Below are positions 26,529-37,189 of a stretch of DNA of 64,000 bases, in pieces; position 1 is the stretch's first letter; each line of letters begins with the position of its first letter. The position numbers were made by a program, and so were the translations under genes. Source of the stretch: Torymus aiolomorphi (Eukaryota; Arthropoda; Insecta; Hymenoptera; Torymidae). The notes under the pieces are model-generated. The model ran no database searches, was not told where the DNA came from, and saw only the letters and a program-made list of their open reading frames with translations. Location: positions 230,329,876 to 230,393,875 of the forward strand of contig CM070873.1 in the NCBI GenBank assembly GCA_036365515.1, read 5' to 3'.

Positions 26529-26850
26529 ATTAAACACAAGAAAGTACTGAAATCAATTAATTGTAGTCAACTACCGGCCATAAGAACTTTTCGTACCTCG
26601 CATGTAAAATTACATTTTACGCCCACGTTGTAAATTCAAAATTATTCAGCCAGCGGGCATGAAGTACTACTTAACGCCCAAGAGGTCCAATAGCTCACAT
26701 ACTCCTACAAAACTTTATAGTACCTACGTACTTTACGCCCGTGTGGGCGAAAATTATTTTAATTATATAACTATAATGCCTTCTTTTTATTTCTAAAATT
26801 CATAAGAATTTTTTCAGGTATTTACGAAAAGTCAAAGCCTATATAAAATA
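26527..26850. repeat. F-family arm fragment, right of the retrotransposon
   Basis: Resumes the F arm at TTAAACACAAGAAAGTACTG and continues through TTCAGCCAGCGGGCATGAAG and CGTGTGGGCGAAAATT to AAAGTCAAAGCCTATATAAA, where similarity to F1 and F2 stops. No second arm or loop follows, so this is a single-arm remnant. Confidence 0.8.
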
Positions 26851-26989
26851 TAATTAAATTCATTTATGAATATTAAAAATTGTTAATTTTTAAATTTATT
26901 TATTTATTTATTATTTATTTATATCAAATTTATATAAATTTTGAGCTGATAAATAAAGTTATCATTTGAAATAGAAGTAAAATATCTAT

Positions 26990-28203
26990 ATTTTATAATA
27001 AAACAAATAGCTATCACGGTTGTTTTGTTATTAACAAAAACGTGTTTTTTTTATATTTCATAATTCATATTTTTTAAGAAAAAAAAAATTTATAGCTATC
27101 ATTGTTCTTTTGTTATTAACAAAAACGTGTTTTTTTAAAAAAGTTCATAACTCAAAAATAAATTATAATAATGCAGAATATAATGCATTCATAATGTATA
27201 ATTCATAATTATAATAGATTATAATAGATATAATTTTTAAACATTTTAATTCATTTTGTTACGCATCATTGGAGTTATGAGTTTTTAAAAAAAACACGTT
27301 TTTGTTTTTGATGATAACTAAAGAACCGTGATAGATAGAAAATTAATTTTTCTTAGAAAATATAGGTATTTTAATGCTCTTTCGAATGCCGCCCACCCCA
27401 TTCAGATACATAGAGCCGTTCTCGAGAAATTACGATTTTTAAAAAATGTCAAAAAATTTTTAACCTCAAATATCTCTGAAATTTATGGACAAATCATTTT
27501 GCCCAAAGAACTCGACCGAGAACTATAAAAAATCTACCTCTAAAAGGAATTTTGAAGCCATTAAGTCAATTTTACTCTTGTAATCGTTGGACATACAAAA
27601 CTGATTTTTTTCATTTTTCAATTTTTTACTCAAAATCTGGCCTACAGAATGTATTCAAATTTTAACAGATTATAGCTATTTATATTCTGTATTATCATAA
27701 TTTTTCTCAAAAAAATTGACCGTTAAGTTTAGGAGTTATAAGCTTTAAAAAAAAAAACACGTTTTTGTTAATAACAAAAGAACCGTGATAGCTAGAAACT
27801 TTTTTTTTTTTAGAAAATATAGGTATTTTAATTCTCTTTCGAACGCTACCCATCAGATTCAAATAACTCGATCCTATCATTAAAAAAAAATCAAAAAACA
27901 GTTTTGAGAAAATCGAAAATTTGAAAAAAAAAACAAAAACGCATCGCCCCAATCAAAAAACGGATTTTTGACCCGCCATCACGCAAAAAAAAAACAAAAA
28001 AAATGAGACCTGTCTGGTTAAAATCGACCGAGTAGAAGCTGAGATCCAGGCGTATACACACACACATACACACACACATACATCCATACAGACATTTTTC
28101 AAAAACCATGTATTTTGATTCCTAACACCTCAGAACACAATTATAACATGTTTTTACAACAACTCAAAAATTTACTATCACAAAGCTTCCTCTAGGAGGA
28201 AGC
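26990..28203 (+). mobile_element. R-family element, copy b (truncated, with inverted start)
   Basis: From about 27245 the sequence follows the R body in forward orientation. It passes CAAATATCTCTGAAATTTAT (27466), a GTTAATAACAAAAGAACCG segment and an AC tract at 28055-28080, to the terminal hairpin GCTTCCTCTAGGAGGAAGC at 28185-28203. The preceding 26990-27240 carries two head-to-tail pieces of R in reverse orientation, giving a local inverted junction. Open frames here (27707-28109, minus strand) are Phe/Lys-rich translations of R and not genes. Confidence 0.75.
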
Positions 28204-28456
28204 AAAAAAAAATCATTATCTTTCAATTTCGCAATTTATAGGTTATGTTACCCGCGCTAAGTTTTTCAAGGTTTTCTCGGTAATTAGTTGATTGTTTGAG
28301 CTGCGATTTTGAGAAATAACTAAATATTAATTTTCAAAGCGCGCTCAAGTCTCCAAAATCCAAAAAGATAAGAATTTTTTAATTTATATAATAAAAACGC
28401 GTTATACTGCTTACAGCGCCACCCTCCATTAAAAATATATTGACTACGGAGTCCCC

Positions 28457-29280
28457 TTAAGGACATTTTAATCGACTCGACTACAGTCGCACGTCTGCGT
28501 GACTTCCTCTTCTACATGGGCCTCGCGGCCCCCGACTATTTGGGCTTAAGCATTTTTTAAATAGTCAACTCGCTTACTATTTCAGTTCAGCGCGTTATCT
28601 TCATCTACGTAAACCTCCCCCTGCTAGTTGGATTTAAGATTTTTTTTTAAATAATCGATTTGCTTACTGTTTCACGTCTGCATGCCTTCCACTTCTACGT
28701 GGACCTCGCGTGTCCCGACTATTTAGGTTTAAAATTTTTTCATATAATCTACTTACTTTTTGTCTGCGTAACTCCATTTTTGCGTGAACCTCGCGTTTCC
28801 CGGGTATTTGGGTTTGACACCTATTCTAATGATTGACTCGCTTACTGTCGCACGACTGTTGAACTCCAATATGCTCAAGAATTTCAAGACAAGACAAAAT
28901 AACAAGAAGAAAAGTTCGGAAAGGAAATAGTACATAAAAAAAATTCAGTTCTCTATATCTTTTGATAATTTTTTTAAATAATCTTTTGATTTGAGTAGAG
29001 CAATGAAATGGCTTTCGATTAAGAATGATATGTTATATGGTAAAAATTAACACAATATACGTAAAAGCGCATTGAATTTTTCGTACACCCATTTCAATGT
29101 ATATGTAGCACGGGTCGCTCCTTTAGGCTTCTTCTATACTTGCCTTCGGAGCTCTCCCGCGCTCCTTGATAATACTTTTCACATTGACTGACAAGACCAA
29201 GACAAGAGAGAAATTTTCAAGAATTTACAAGAGCGAAACAATAATTACAGAAATATTGTATTGTCTTGCTCTCGTGCAGC
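28457..29280 (+). mobile_element. hAT-like element copy A, right part
   Basis: Continues from TTAAGGACATTTTAATCGAC and matches copy B from 58550 to 59115, ending GTCTTGCTCTCGTGCAGC. The last CCCTA of the terminal repeat is missing. It is itself interrupted by family C copy 2 at 28903-29170. Together with 17990-18560 it makes a ~1.1-kb element equal to copy B. Confidence 0.85.
28903..29170 (-). repeat. Repeat family C, copy 2, inserted in the hAT-like element
   Basis: Reverse orientation of family C, ending CGCGCTCCTTGAT at 29170. Copy B of the hAT-like element lacks this segment, so both edges can be placed to within a few bases. The terminal hairpin is degenerate (GGAGCTC against GCGCTCC). 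Exact target duplication is unresolved because the flank is a repeated TATT/TTG sequence. Confidence 0.8.
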
Positions 29281-29750
29281 GTACCGTCGGTCGCGCTTGG
29301 TGCTGCGCATGTTCGCTTGACAGCATAGCAGCAGCAGCAGCGGCGCGTCGAATCAATCGAGGCGCGGCGGCGTCGGCGGGCGGGATCCGTGTTTACCTAT
29401 ACTTATACACACGCAGCGAGCGAGCGCTCGGTCAGAGGCCTAGGTCGGGATGCCGTCGTCGTCTAGCAGCTGCGCCCGGGGTCAGGGCTACTATACACGC
29501 GCGGCGCGTCGCCCCACGTGCCGAGAGCGAGCGTTTTAGGCGCGTTTTCGCGACCTTGCCGCCGCTGCCGCGCTAATAAAAGAAGCGCTCATCTTTTTTC
29601 GTAGAAGCGCGTATTATATACAGAGCTTGCGGATGGATGTGTGTGTGTGGAGGTAGAGCGATCGATGGCCGTAGAGAAATGACTGACGTATCGTGCGGAA
29701 GTATAAATAGAGCTTTAGATGAGAGAAAGAGAGAGGTGAGGTGGACTCAC

Positions 29751-29806
<56 letters not shown>

Positions 29807-31640
29807 GTTGTTGGTCCCGCGTGACGTGGATGGAAGGTGCTGGGTCGAGGTTTATTTTGGAGCCTTTTTTGAGAAAATTGGAGCCTTTTTTGGGAAAAAT
29901 AGCAGGTGTTGGAAAATTGTTTTCGCTTTGGTATGGTAGAAGGGAGTAGAACGTGTATTTTGCCAGCTTTCGCGAGGTTTGAGCTTTAATTTGGAATGAT
30001 GAAGCTCGAGGCATAGATTATTTAATACTACGAAATATTCGTGTTGAAACTCTACAATGAACTAGCTAAATGAGCAGCGCTCTAGTCTATTGATCGCCGG
30101 AAAGTATGAACCTAATCTGACCTAGCCTTCCTGAGGTCGAACTCGTGTTGTTTACACAGCTCTGCGCTTTTAAGCTCCGTGATTTCCTCCGGAATAAAAT
30201 TTTTCCAACTCCTATAATACTACTATTCAACAAAATTATTTTTTTTCACAAATACGTATAGAAAAATTGTTGATTTCTCGTGGAAAGCGAGCTTGCGCTC
30301 GGATATTGCAAGGGCTTCTTGCTCGTCGGTAAACAACTTTTATATTACATCGTATTTTTGTTTCCGACTTGTGTGTGTGTGTAGAATTTTCCTCTGCTTT
30401 CCATCTATGAAAAGTCAACGTCGTAAATAAGCTGTATATTAATGAAATCCAACTAATGAATTCCACATGACGTTCTGAAAAAGAAAAAAAACGAGGCGCG
30501 CATGCATCGGTGAAATAAGTTTGTCACTCATGATGCGTAACAAAAGGAAATCCATTTCTCTCCATCCTGTATGTAATAGCCATATATATTATACGCGATG
30601 AAAAGCTCATCATAAATAGACAATCGCCTCGACTCTCTATATCTCTTTCTCTCTGGTCTAGCAGCTCAATGACTCCGACTGTGGAGAAATAGCCCAAACA
30701 CGTGTCCACGTGCGACCTTAACCCAGCCGAGAAAGAGAAAAAGAGAAACTTATGGCGACGTATCAGCTCGGTGACGCGTTAATGGCATCGTTCGGTACAC
30801 ACTCGCTGCTCCCCTCCTTCGACTCCATCACTCGGTCGACTACCACTCAAATAAATTACGTAAAGCTGCAGATTAGACTGTTCTGGAAAAAATGCGACAG
30901 CTTTCACGGCGAGAGAGAGGCACGCGCCGAAAATTACTGCGCAGCAATTTTCAACGGTCAAGCTGCGCTCGAGCGAGAACGAGAGATAGTCGTGTGGATG
31001 GCGGGAGAGCATCCGTTCCGAGATCGCGTATATATACGAAAAACTCGAGAGCAAACTAATAATGTTTTTTCAAATGCGCTCGTTTCCTGTGCGAACGGAG
31101 CTTATCCAAATAGACATACGAAGAAGCGGAGCCAAAATGGAATATTATACTTATAACATTATTCGTGGAATAAAATGATGAAAATTAATTTGTTTCTTTT
31201 AGCTATTTCGTTTCGGCTGTAACTAAATAACTCGACAAACATAAAATTTCTGATAAAGTTTTTTTTGCCGTGGTAATATCATATTGTGTGCATGCACAAA
31301 ATAAGAGATAATTAATTCTCCAGTAATATTATGATGCAAAAATACAATAACATTCCGAACATTGAGCAACACAACAGTTTTAAAATTTTACGAGATAAAA
31401 GAACGATTTTTTGTTCACTAGTATACATACACACATTCGCATCGGTACGGAAAAATATTTGTCATGCCAGATGTACAACAAAGCGGCTTTTCAGCAAAAC
31501 CCGCGCCCGAAGCTGCGCATCAGCTTTCCAGACGTAAACACTATTAAAATCGCCTGTGCGCGCCCGCGCGCCAGATCCCACAGAATCGACAACGCCAGCG
31601 AAATAACAACCACGCGGTGACACGATGGCCTTTTATATAC
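29281..31640. other. GC/CpG-rich island with microsatellite and E-box pair; no gene called
   Basis: Mixed GC-rich DNA. It contains a GCA/GCG-rich patch at about 29320-29350, a TATAAATA at 29702-29709, (GT)n at 29754-29782 joined to (GA)n at 29782-29806, and two CACGTG E-boxes two bases apart at 30699-30712. Overlapping open frames of about 100-136 codons occur on both strands (29166-29576, 30752-31156) without domains. A non-coding first exon or regulatory region is plausible but unproven. Confidence 0.4.
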
Positions 31641-31652
31641 GCGAGCGAAAAA

Positions 31653-32069
31653 AAACCGCTGCTAATACATTGGCACTTCCTGAAATTTTCTCGGTGACTA
31701 ATAATTTAAAACTCTTTTGAATGATTTGTGATAGTATGAGTGCTGACGGATTCCCTGTATTCAGGCGTTCCAATAGCACTTTTCAGGAAGACTCGGCTAT
31801 TGAGTGGTGGCAGGGTGTGTATTCGCGCACACCTCCCGAGTAAGTGTGTGAAGAATGCCGGAAGCCAGTCCCGACAGAAAATCAGAAATGTACTTCATGT
31901 ACAAATACCAAATTAATCAGAAGAGATGCGTGTTGGAATTGTGGCAAGATTGGACATTAGCTTCATCAAATTTTCTCGGTCAGTAATAATTTAAAACTCT
32001 TTTTTAATGATTTGTGAGTGTATGAGTGCCGACGGGTTCCCTGCATTCAGGCGTTCTAATAGCACTTTT
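31653..32069 (+). pseudogene. Broken small ORF with three CxxC motifs, start duplicated
   Basis: An ATG at 31736 opens a frame starting MSADGFPVFRRSNSTF that reaches a TAA at 31841. The same frame continues to 31960 with VCEECRKP, CTSC and CWNCGK motifs; CTSC to CWNC has the C-x2-C-x10-C-x2-C spacing of a RanBP2-type or zinc-ribbon finger. About 285 bp later (31969-32069) the upstream ~100 bp and the first 16 codons are duplicated (MSADGFPAFRRSNSTF). GTAAGT overlaps the stop, so a splice donor there is possible. A degenerate R-type leader (CCGCTGCTAATACATTGGCA) precedes it at 31653. I do not recognise the protein. Confidence 0.45.
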
Positions 32070-32071
32070 CA

Positions 32072-32107
32072 TACACTTCGATCTCTTAGCCAAAAGGCCG
32101 CCTAGCG
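32072..32107 (-). ncRNA. U2 snRNA-like 5' fragment (pseudogene scrap)
   Basis: Read on the minus strand, a 16-nt stretch GGCCTTTTGGCTAAGA followed by TCGAAGTGTA matches the conserved 5' part of U2 snRNA, with a 2-base expansion and a changed upstream CGCTAGGC. Similarity stops after the AAGTGTA, before the branch-site-pairing region. At about 35 nt it is a fragment, not a gene. Confidence 0.4.
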
Positions 32108-32109
32108 GT

Positions 32110-33258
32110 TACGAGCGGTAGACGCGAAGTGGTCCGGTGCGCCTGTGCAGTGGCACTGAGCTGACTTGCGGCGCGAACATTTAAACGGTTAGAGAGTGCT
32201 TCTTAGTATTTTCTACAGTATTCCATCAAATAAATTTGATATAATATAATAAATTAAATATCTATTACCTATTAAACTAATTAAGCATATTCACAATTTT
32301 TAGTACTTCGGTAAAAAAATTCAATATAGACAGAATTCTCAGGTGGATGAGAAAAATATGTCATTATTACCTTATTAGTAATGAAATTATAATGCTCAAT
32401 TGTTCATTATAAAATTATCAATAATACTATTTGCTTAGGAAAGTCACATTTATTAATTTGGTATGAATTTTTGAGCATTACACGTTCTATAGCGTAGTAT
32501 CGAGTGAGAGGCGCAAAGTGTGTCTAGCATTCACTTAAGGTAGTTCTATGAAACTGTCATTGAATATGGACATTTACAAAAATATATATACTATTTTACA
32601 GATGCTGACAATTTTTTGATATTTCTTTTCAATACAGGCTGACACACTCATTTTTGAGTAAAAAATTCTTGAAAATGTATACTTTCACATGTAAATATAG
32701 TAGAACCATGTACTTTGCGTATAAACTTCCAAAATTAATACCAAAATCGAATGTGGAAGAAGTTCAGTAAAGAGATCGTTAAAGTTCAAGTTTTAAGCTT
32801 TGTAATGATATAAAAAATGTATGGAGTCACTATAATTTTCGAGATAATTATTTAATAAGATGAAAATTCGTGTAAAAGTACTGAGATAGGTTAGGTTGAC
32901 GTAATAGTACGTCAATATACATCATATTTTCCGTTTTAAACACGTGTATGGCTAACGACGTAAATTACATGTTTGTACATCAAACAATTCTTTGTGTAAA
33001 ATGAAATTGTTTTTTATGTAATACACTATGTACTTGTCTTACACTTAAAAACTGAATTTCATGAATATTAATAACACAAGTCTAATAAGACACTTTTAGT
33101 TTGTATTTGTGGATACTCAAATGACTTGAGAGCCTTCATAAAACCACTTTAAGTAGCATCCTATATCAAACAAAACAGTTTCACAATACTGATGTAAGTC
33201 TATACCTTATTCAGACTAATTTTATATTTAAATTAATTTTATTTATTCTTAACAATAA
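32110..33258. other. AT-rich spacer, nothing recognised
   Basis: A GC-richer patch follows the U2-like scrap to about 32190, then AT-rich DNA without a long frame, terminal repeat or tandem array. Confidence 0.45.
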
Positions 33259-33360
33259 CCCTGGTAGAAATGTCAATCAGAAGTTAGCTATTGTTCAGTT
33301 AACTTTATGGCTAAAAATGAACATTGCTTGTATTTCACAATTATGTACCAATCCGAAATA
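33259..33360 (+). mobile_element. Solo CCCTGGTAGAAA terminus
   Basis: CCCTGGTAGAAATGTCAATC followed by subterminal sequence like that in the 98-bp and 1-kb members of the family. No matching ATTTCTACCAGGG end was found downstream before family C copy 3 begins at 33365, so the other end is probably lost. Confidence 0.6.
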
Positions 33361-33364
33361 CATT

Positions 33365-33640
33365 ATCAAGGAGCGCGGGAGCGCTCCGAAGGCAAGTTAT
33401 AGAAGAAGCCTAAAGGAGCGACCCGTGCTACATATACATTGAAATGGGTGTACGAAAAATTCAATGCGCTTTTGCGTATATTGCGTTAGTTTTTACTATA
33501 TAACATATTCCTCTTAATCGAAAGCCATTTCATTACTCTACTCAAATCAAAAGATTTTATTTAAAAATATTATCTCGTTCAAAAGATATAGAGAGCTGAA
33601 TTTGTTTATGTGCTGTTTCCTTTCCGAACTTTTCTTCTCC
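33365..33640 (+). repeat. Repeat family C, copy 3
   Basis: ATCAAGGAGCGCGGGAGCGC start with the intact 18-nt hairpin, and the body ends near CTTTCCGAACTTTTCTTCTC. It heads the second repeat block (33.4-37.8 kb). Confidence 0.75.
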
Positions 33641-33933
33641 TTGTTCAGATATCCGGTTTGCAGCTCTTACGACACTTCCGGTTGTCGTCTATTTTACGCT
33701 TGTATATCTATATATATTTATATATATAGTACATATACACACCCGTATCTGGTCGACGCCTAACCTTACCTATAACATGTCAGTATTTTTAAATACAAAT
33801 GTTATCATTTAGTGAGTTAGTTAATAATAATATATTTTTCAAAGATCTCAAGAAATCAACTAATTATGAGAAGAATTATGTGTATCGATCAACGGGGAAA
33901 ATAACTTTTATTAGTTAGATAAGTACTTATTAT

Positions 33934-33936
33934 ACA

Positions 33937-34008
<72 letters not shown>
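33934..34008. repeat. (AC)n-(TA)n microsatellite
   Basis: AC to 33980 passing directly into TA to 34008, in the same relative position to family C as the compound tract at 8.1-8.3 kb. Confidence 0.96.
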
Positions 34009-34014
<6 letters not shown>

Positions 34015-34125
34015 CAGATAGAGATTATTTCATTTTGGATGAATTGGAATGGATTTGATTGGAAAAATATAACCTATATAAGCAGCTGTGAATATCAATG
34101 GGCAATAGCAATATGTTATAATCAG

Positions 34126-35309
34126 ATCCCTTATAAAAATATCCTATAGAAAATCCTGTAGAAAATGCTATAGAAAATCCTGTAGGCATTCCGTAGAAAT
34201 CCTATAGTAATCCTATAGGATACTCTATAGGTAGTCCTATATGAAATTCTATATAGGAAGTTCTATAGGAAATCCTATGTGAATTTCGCGCTTTTCCTGT
34301 AGGAAATCCTATAGGAAATCCTATAGGAAATTCTGCAGGTAATTCTGTAGGAAAAACTGCAGACAATTTTACATGGAAAATCCTGCAGGGAATTCTGGAG
34401 TATTTTCGTGAAAACAGTTTATAGAGGTTTAGCATCTTATTTAGCGCTGTAACATCGCACAGCAAAATCAGTGGCAAACAGTCCTAGATAAGGAGTTGCA
34501 CCTAGGGACTGCCGTGCACGACTGCCGGCGCTTAACGATTAAGCCCAATGAGCTCAGATATCAAAATCAAGGTAATCCTTGTCACATTGACTCTCCGTAA
34601 AGTCGTTCAAACGGTTGAATCTCATGGCTTTACATACCCTCGCGGTTCCAATGTGTTTATGAGAGTCCCGACTGCTGCTCCCCATAGTGGCATAGCAGCG
34701 AACATACATAAACGAGGCTCTGGAGAAGCAAGCTTCTACCGCATGCCGCAGCGCAGCGCAGCAGTCGGGACTCTCATAAACACATTGGAACCGCGAGGGT
34801 ATGTAAAGCCATGAGATTCAACCGTTTGAACGACTTTACGGAGAGTCAATGTGACAAGGATTACCTTGATTTTGATATCTGAGCTCATTGGGCTTAATCG
34901 GTAAGCGCCAGCAGTCGTGCACGGCAGTCCCTAGGTGCAACTCCTTACCTAGGACTGTTTGCCACTGATTTTGCTGTGCGATGTTACAGCGCTAAATAAG
35001 ATGCTAAACCTCTTAAACTGTTTTCACGAAAATACTCCAGAATTCCCTGCAGGATTTTCCATGTAAAATTGTCTACAGTTTTTCCTACAGAATTACCTAC
35101 AGAATTTCCTATAAGATTTCCTATAGGATTTCCTACAGGAAAAGCGCGAAATTCACATAGGATTTCCTATAGAACTTCCTATATAGAATTTCATATAGGA
35201 CTGCCTATAGAGTATCCTATAGGATTCCTATAGGATTTCTACGGAATGCCTACAGGATTTTCTATAGCATTTCCTACAGGATTTTCTATAGGATATTTTT
35301 ATAAGGGAT
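34126..35309. mobile_element. 1.18-kb palindromic element with AT target duplication
   Basis: Element 34128-35307: left arm 34128-34679, 78-bp spacer, right arm 34758-35307. It starts CCCTTATAAAAATATCC and ends with the complement. AT flanks both ends. An empty paralogous site reading ATAATCAGATAAGTAGC lies at about 35637, which fixes the borders. The outer ~280 bp of each arm is a run of degenerate 11-13-bp AATCCTATAGG-type motifs; the inner arms are unique and GC-richer. The 88-codon frame at 34548-34814 spans the centre and is a hairpin translation. Confidence 0.92.
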
Positions 35310-35830
35310 AAGTAGCAAACTTTTATTATAAAGTTATAAATCAATAAAGTTTATAATAAGTATTGTTACTTTGTGAAATCTTGTTTTTATTTTTACAGAG
35401 TATATCAGAAAATGTAAGGATTATTACCAAGTAAATCGATCACTGTTAAAAAATAGTTTTTAACAAAGAAGAGTTCATTAATTATTATTAATTATTCAAA
35501 TTCATCGAAAAAGTAGGGTAGGCTAACCGAATCCTCTGTATGTCCACGAGTCTCAAGAAATTTATAAATCTTCAAGTGGATTGGAAAATAACCTATGTAA
35601 GCAGCTGTGAATATCAATGGGCAATAGCAATATATTATAATCAGATAAGTAGCAAACTTTTATTATCAAGTTATAAATCAATAAAGTTTATAATAAGTAT
35701 TGTTACTTTGTGAAATCTTGTTTTTATTTTTACAGAGTATATCAGAAAATATAAGGATATTACCAAGTAAATAGATAACTGTTAAAAAATATTTTTTAAC
35801 AAAGAAGAATTCATTAATCTTCATTATCTT
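35310..35830. repeat. ~340-bp direct duplication flanking the palindrome site
   Basis: ATAAGTAGCAAACTTTTATT through ATATCAGAAAATGTAAGG at 35308-35430 recurs at 35645-35760. The segment just left of the palindrome (GCAGCTGTGAATATCAATGG at 34081) recurs at 35600. The second copy lacks the palindrome and so acts as its empty site. Confidence 0.85.
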
Positions 35831-35894
35831 ACAGATATTATACCAGAAGATTTTTTCGACTCATTGTGGAAATATGGAGATATATGTAATATAG

Positions 35895-36346
35895 CCAATA
35901 ATGTTGAGTTCTAATTGTGTACTGTCTGAAAAATCTAATTTTGAATTAGCAAAAATGAACGAGTGCCCTCATGACCCTGGTAGTTATTTTATTATTAATG
36001 GACAAGAAAAAGTTAATTTAATACAAGAACAGACGCTTAAGAATAGAATAAATTATATTAAAGAAGATAGTAAGAATATAGTACTACTCAAGAAAGAAAA
36101 ACCAAACCACTATTATTATGGAAGAGCAGGCAAATACTATTTACGACACAATATTTTTCAAGGTGTATCCATATATTCTTAACATGAAAATTTTTCATAT
36201 GAGATATAATTTTAGAAGAATGTTAAAAATTTGTCTTCATATTTGACAGGGCAAATAGAGTACGTGGATGTCAATGAAGAAAATGACAGTTTCATTGCTT
36301 TCAATGAATCACACGTAAAACAAACAACAACTAAGATGTTTATTTA
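35895..36346 (+). pseudogene. Fragments of RNA polymerase III subunit RPC2 (POLR3B-like)
   Basis: Part 1 (35895-36162) reads PIMLSSNCVLS, LAKMNECPHDPGSYFIING, QEKVNLIQEQ and, after a diverged stretch, KYYLRHNIF. This is the order found in the N-terminal half of RPC2, the second-largest Pol III subunit. Part 2 (36249-36346) reads IEYVDVNEENDSFIAFNE, which in the family lies several hundred residues further on. A plausible acceptor (ATATAG) precedes part 1, a GTGTAT donor follows it and TTGACAG precedes part 2; the phases agree, so introns seem retained while intervening exons are missing. A conserved Arg after PIML is absent and a stop follows part 2. It is a DNA-level partial copy, not a working subunit. 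Confidence 0.75.
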
Positions 36347-36479
36347 GACAGTATTAGACTCAAAGTACGAAAGAAGTATTATGTTTTGAAGTAAGTTTTT
36401 CAAAATAAGAAAAGAAAATTGTGATTTTCATAGATCGTCTATCTAGTTGAAAATTATATTGATAATAAAAATGTTGTGA

Positions 36480-37180
36480 TTATTAGAAAATGACATCTAA
36501 TCAGTGTTTTGTGTAATAAATAAAATAAAATACCAATATGATGTGCTGCATGAAGTGCATATATAATCAAATTTTATTGATAACAAATAACATAGTGATT
36601 AAAAAATGGCATGTAATCAGTGTTTTGTGTTAAATAAAATAAAATACCGGTATGATGTGTTGCATGAAGTGCACATATAATCAAATGTTATAGATAACAA
36701 ATAACATAGTGATTAAAAAATGGCATCTAATCAGTGTTTTGCGTAATATAAAAAAATAAAATACCGGTAAAATTTGTTGCATGAAGTGTTATATCAAATT
36801 TTAAAACTTGTACTTAAAATCAGTTTGAAATGTTTTGAAAATAGCTCAAGTATGTATTAATAAGTAATTACGTGTTATGAGGTTCATAAACTTCATAATA
36901 CGCTTTTGCATAGAAGAAAATATTGCTGAGTGATACACGAGGTTATAAATATACAATATAATTTTCAGTGTTTTGTGTAATAATAAATAAAATATAGTGT
37001 GCCGTGTTACATGAAGTGTTTATAATCAAATTTTAAAACTTCTATTAAAAATCAGTTTCAAATGTTTTGAGAATAGAACAAGTGTTTATTGAATAATTAT
37101 GTGTTATGAGGCTCATAATTTTCATGACAAGTTTTTGCATAGAAGAAAATATTGCTGAGTGACATGTGAGGTTATAAATA
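36480..37180. repeat. Tandem repeat, ~112-118-bp units, then diverged larger units
   Basis: A GTTGCATGAAGTGC motif recurs at about 36541, 36653 and 36776, and a GTTACATGAAGTG variant at about 37005, each preceded by AATCAGTGTTTTGTGT and AAATAAAATACC. A second repeated segment, with CATAGAAGAAAATATTGCTG, occurs at about 36911 and 37137. Confidence 0.8.
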
Positions 37181-37189
37181 TACAATATA

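Noticed and set aside
29166..29576. 136-codon Ala/Arg-rich frame
   Set aside because: It begins inside the hAT-like element's terminus and runs into GC-rich island DNA, so it spans two unrelated sequence types.
31684..32069. ~100-bp direct repeats as LTRs of a tiny retroelement
   Set aside because: No TG...CA ends, primer-binding site or polypurine tract, and the interval of 285 bp encodes only part of a CxxC frame.
34548..34814. 88-codon frame in the palindromic element
   Set aside because: It crosses the hairpin centre, so its second half is the complement of its first; no coding signal.
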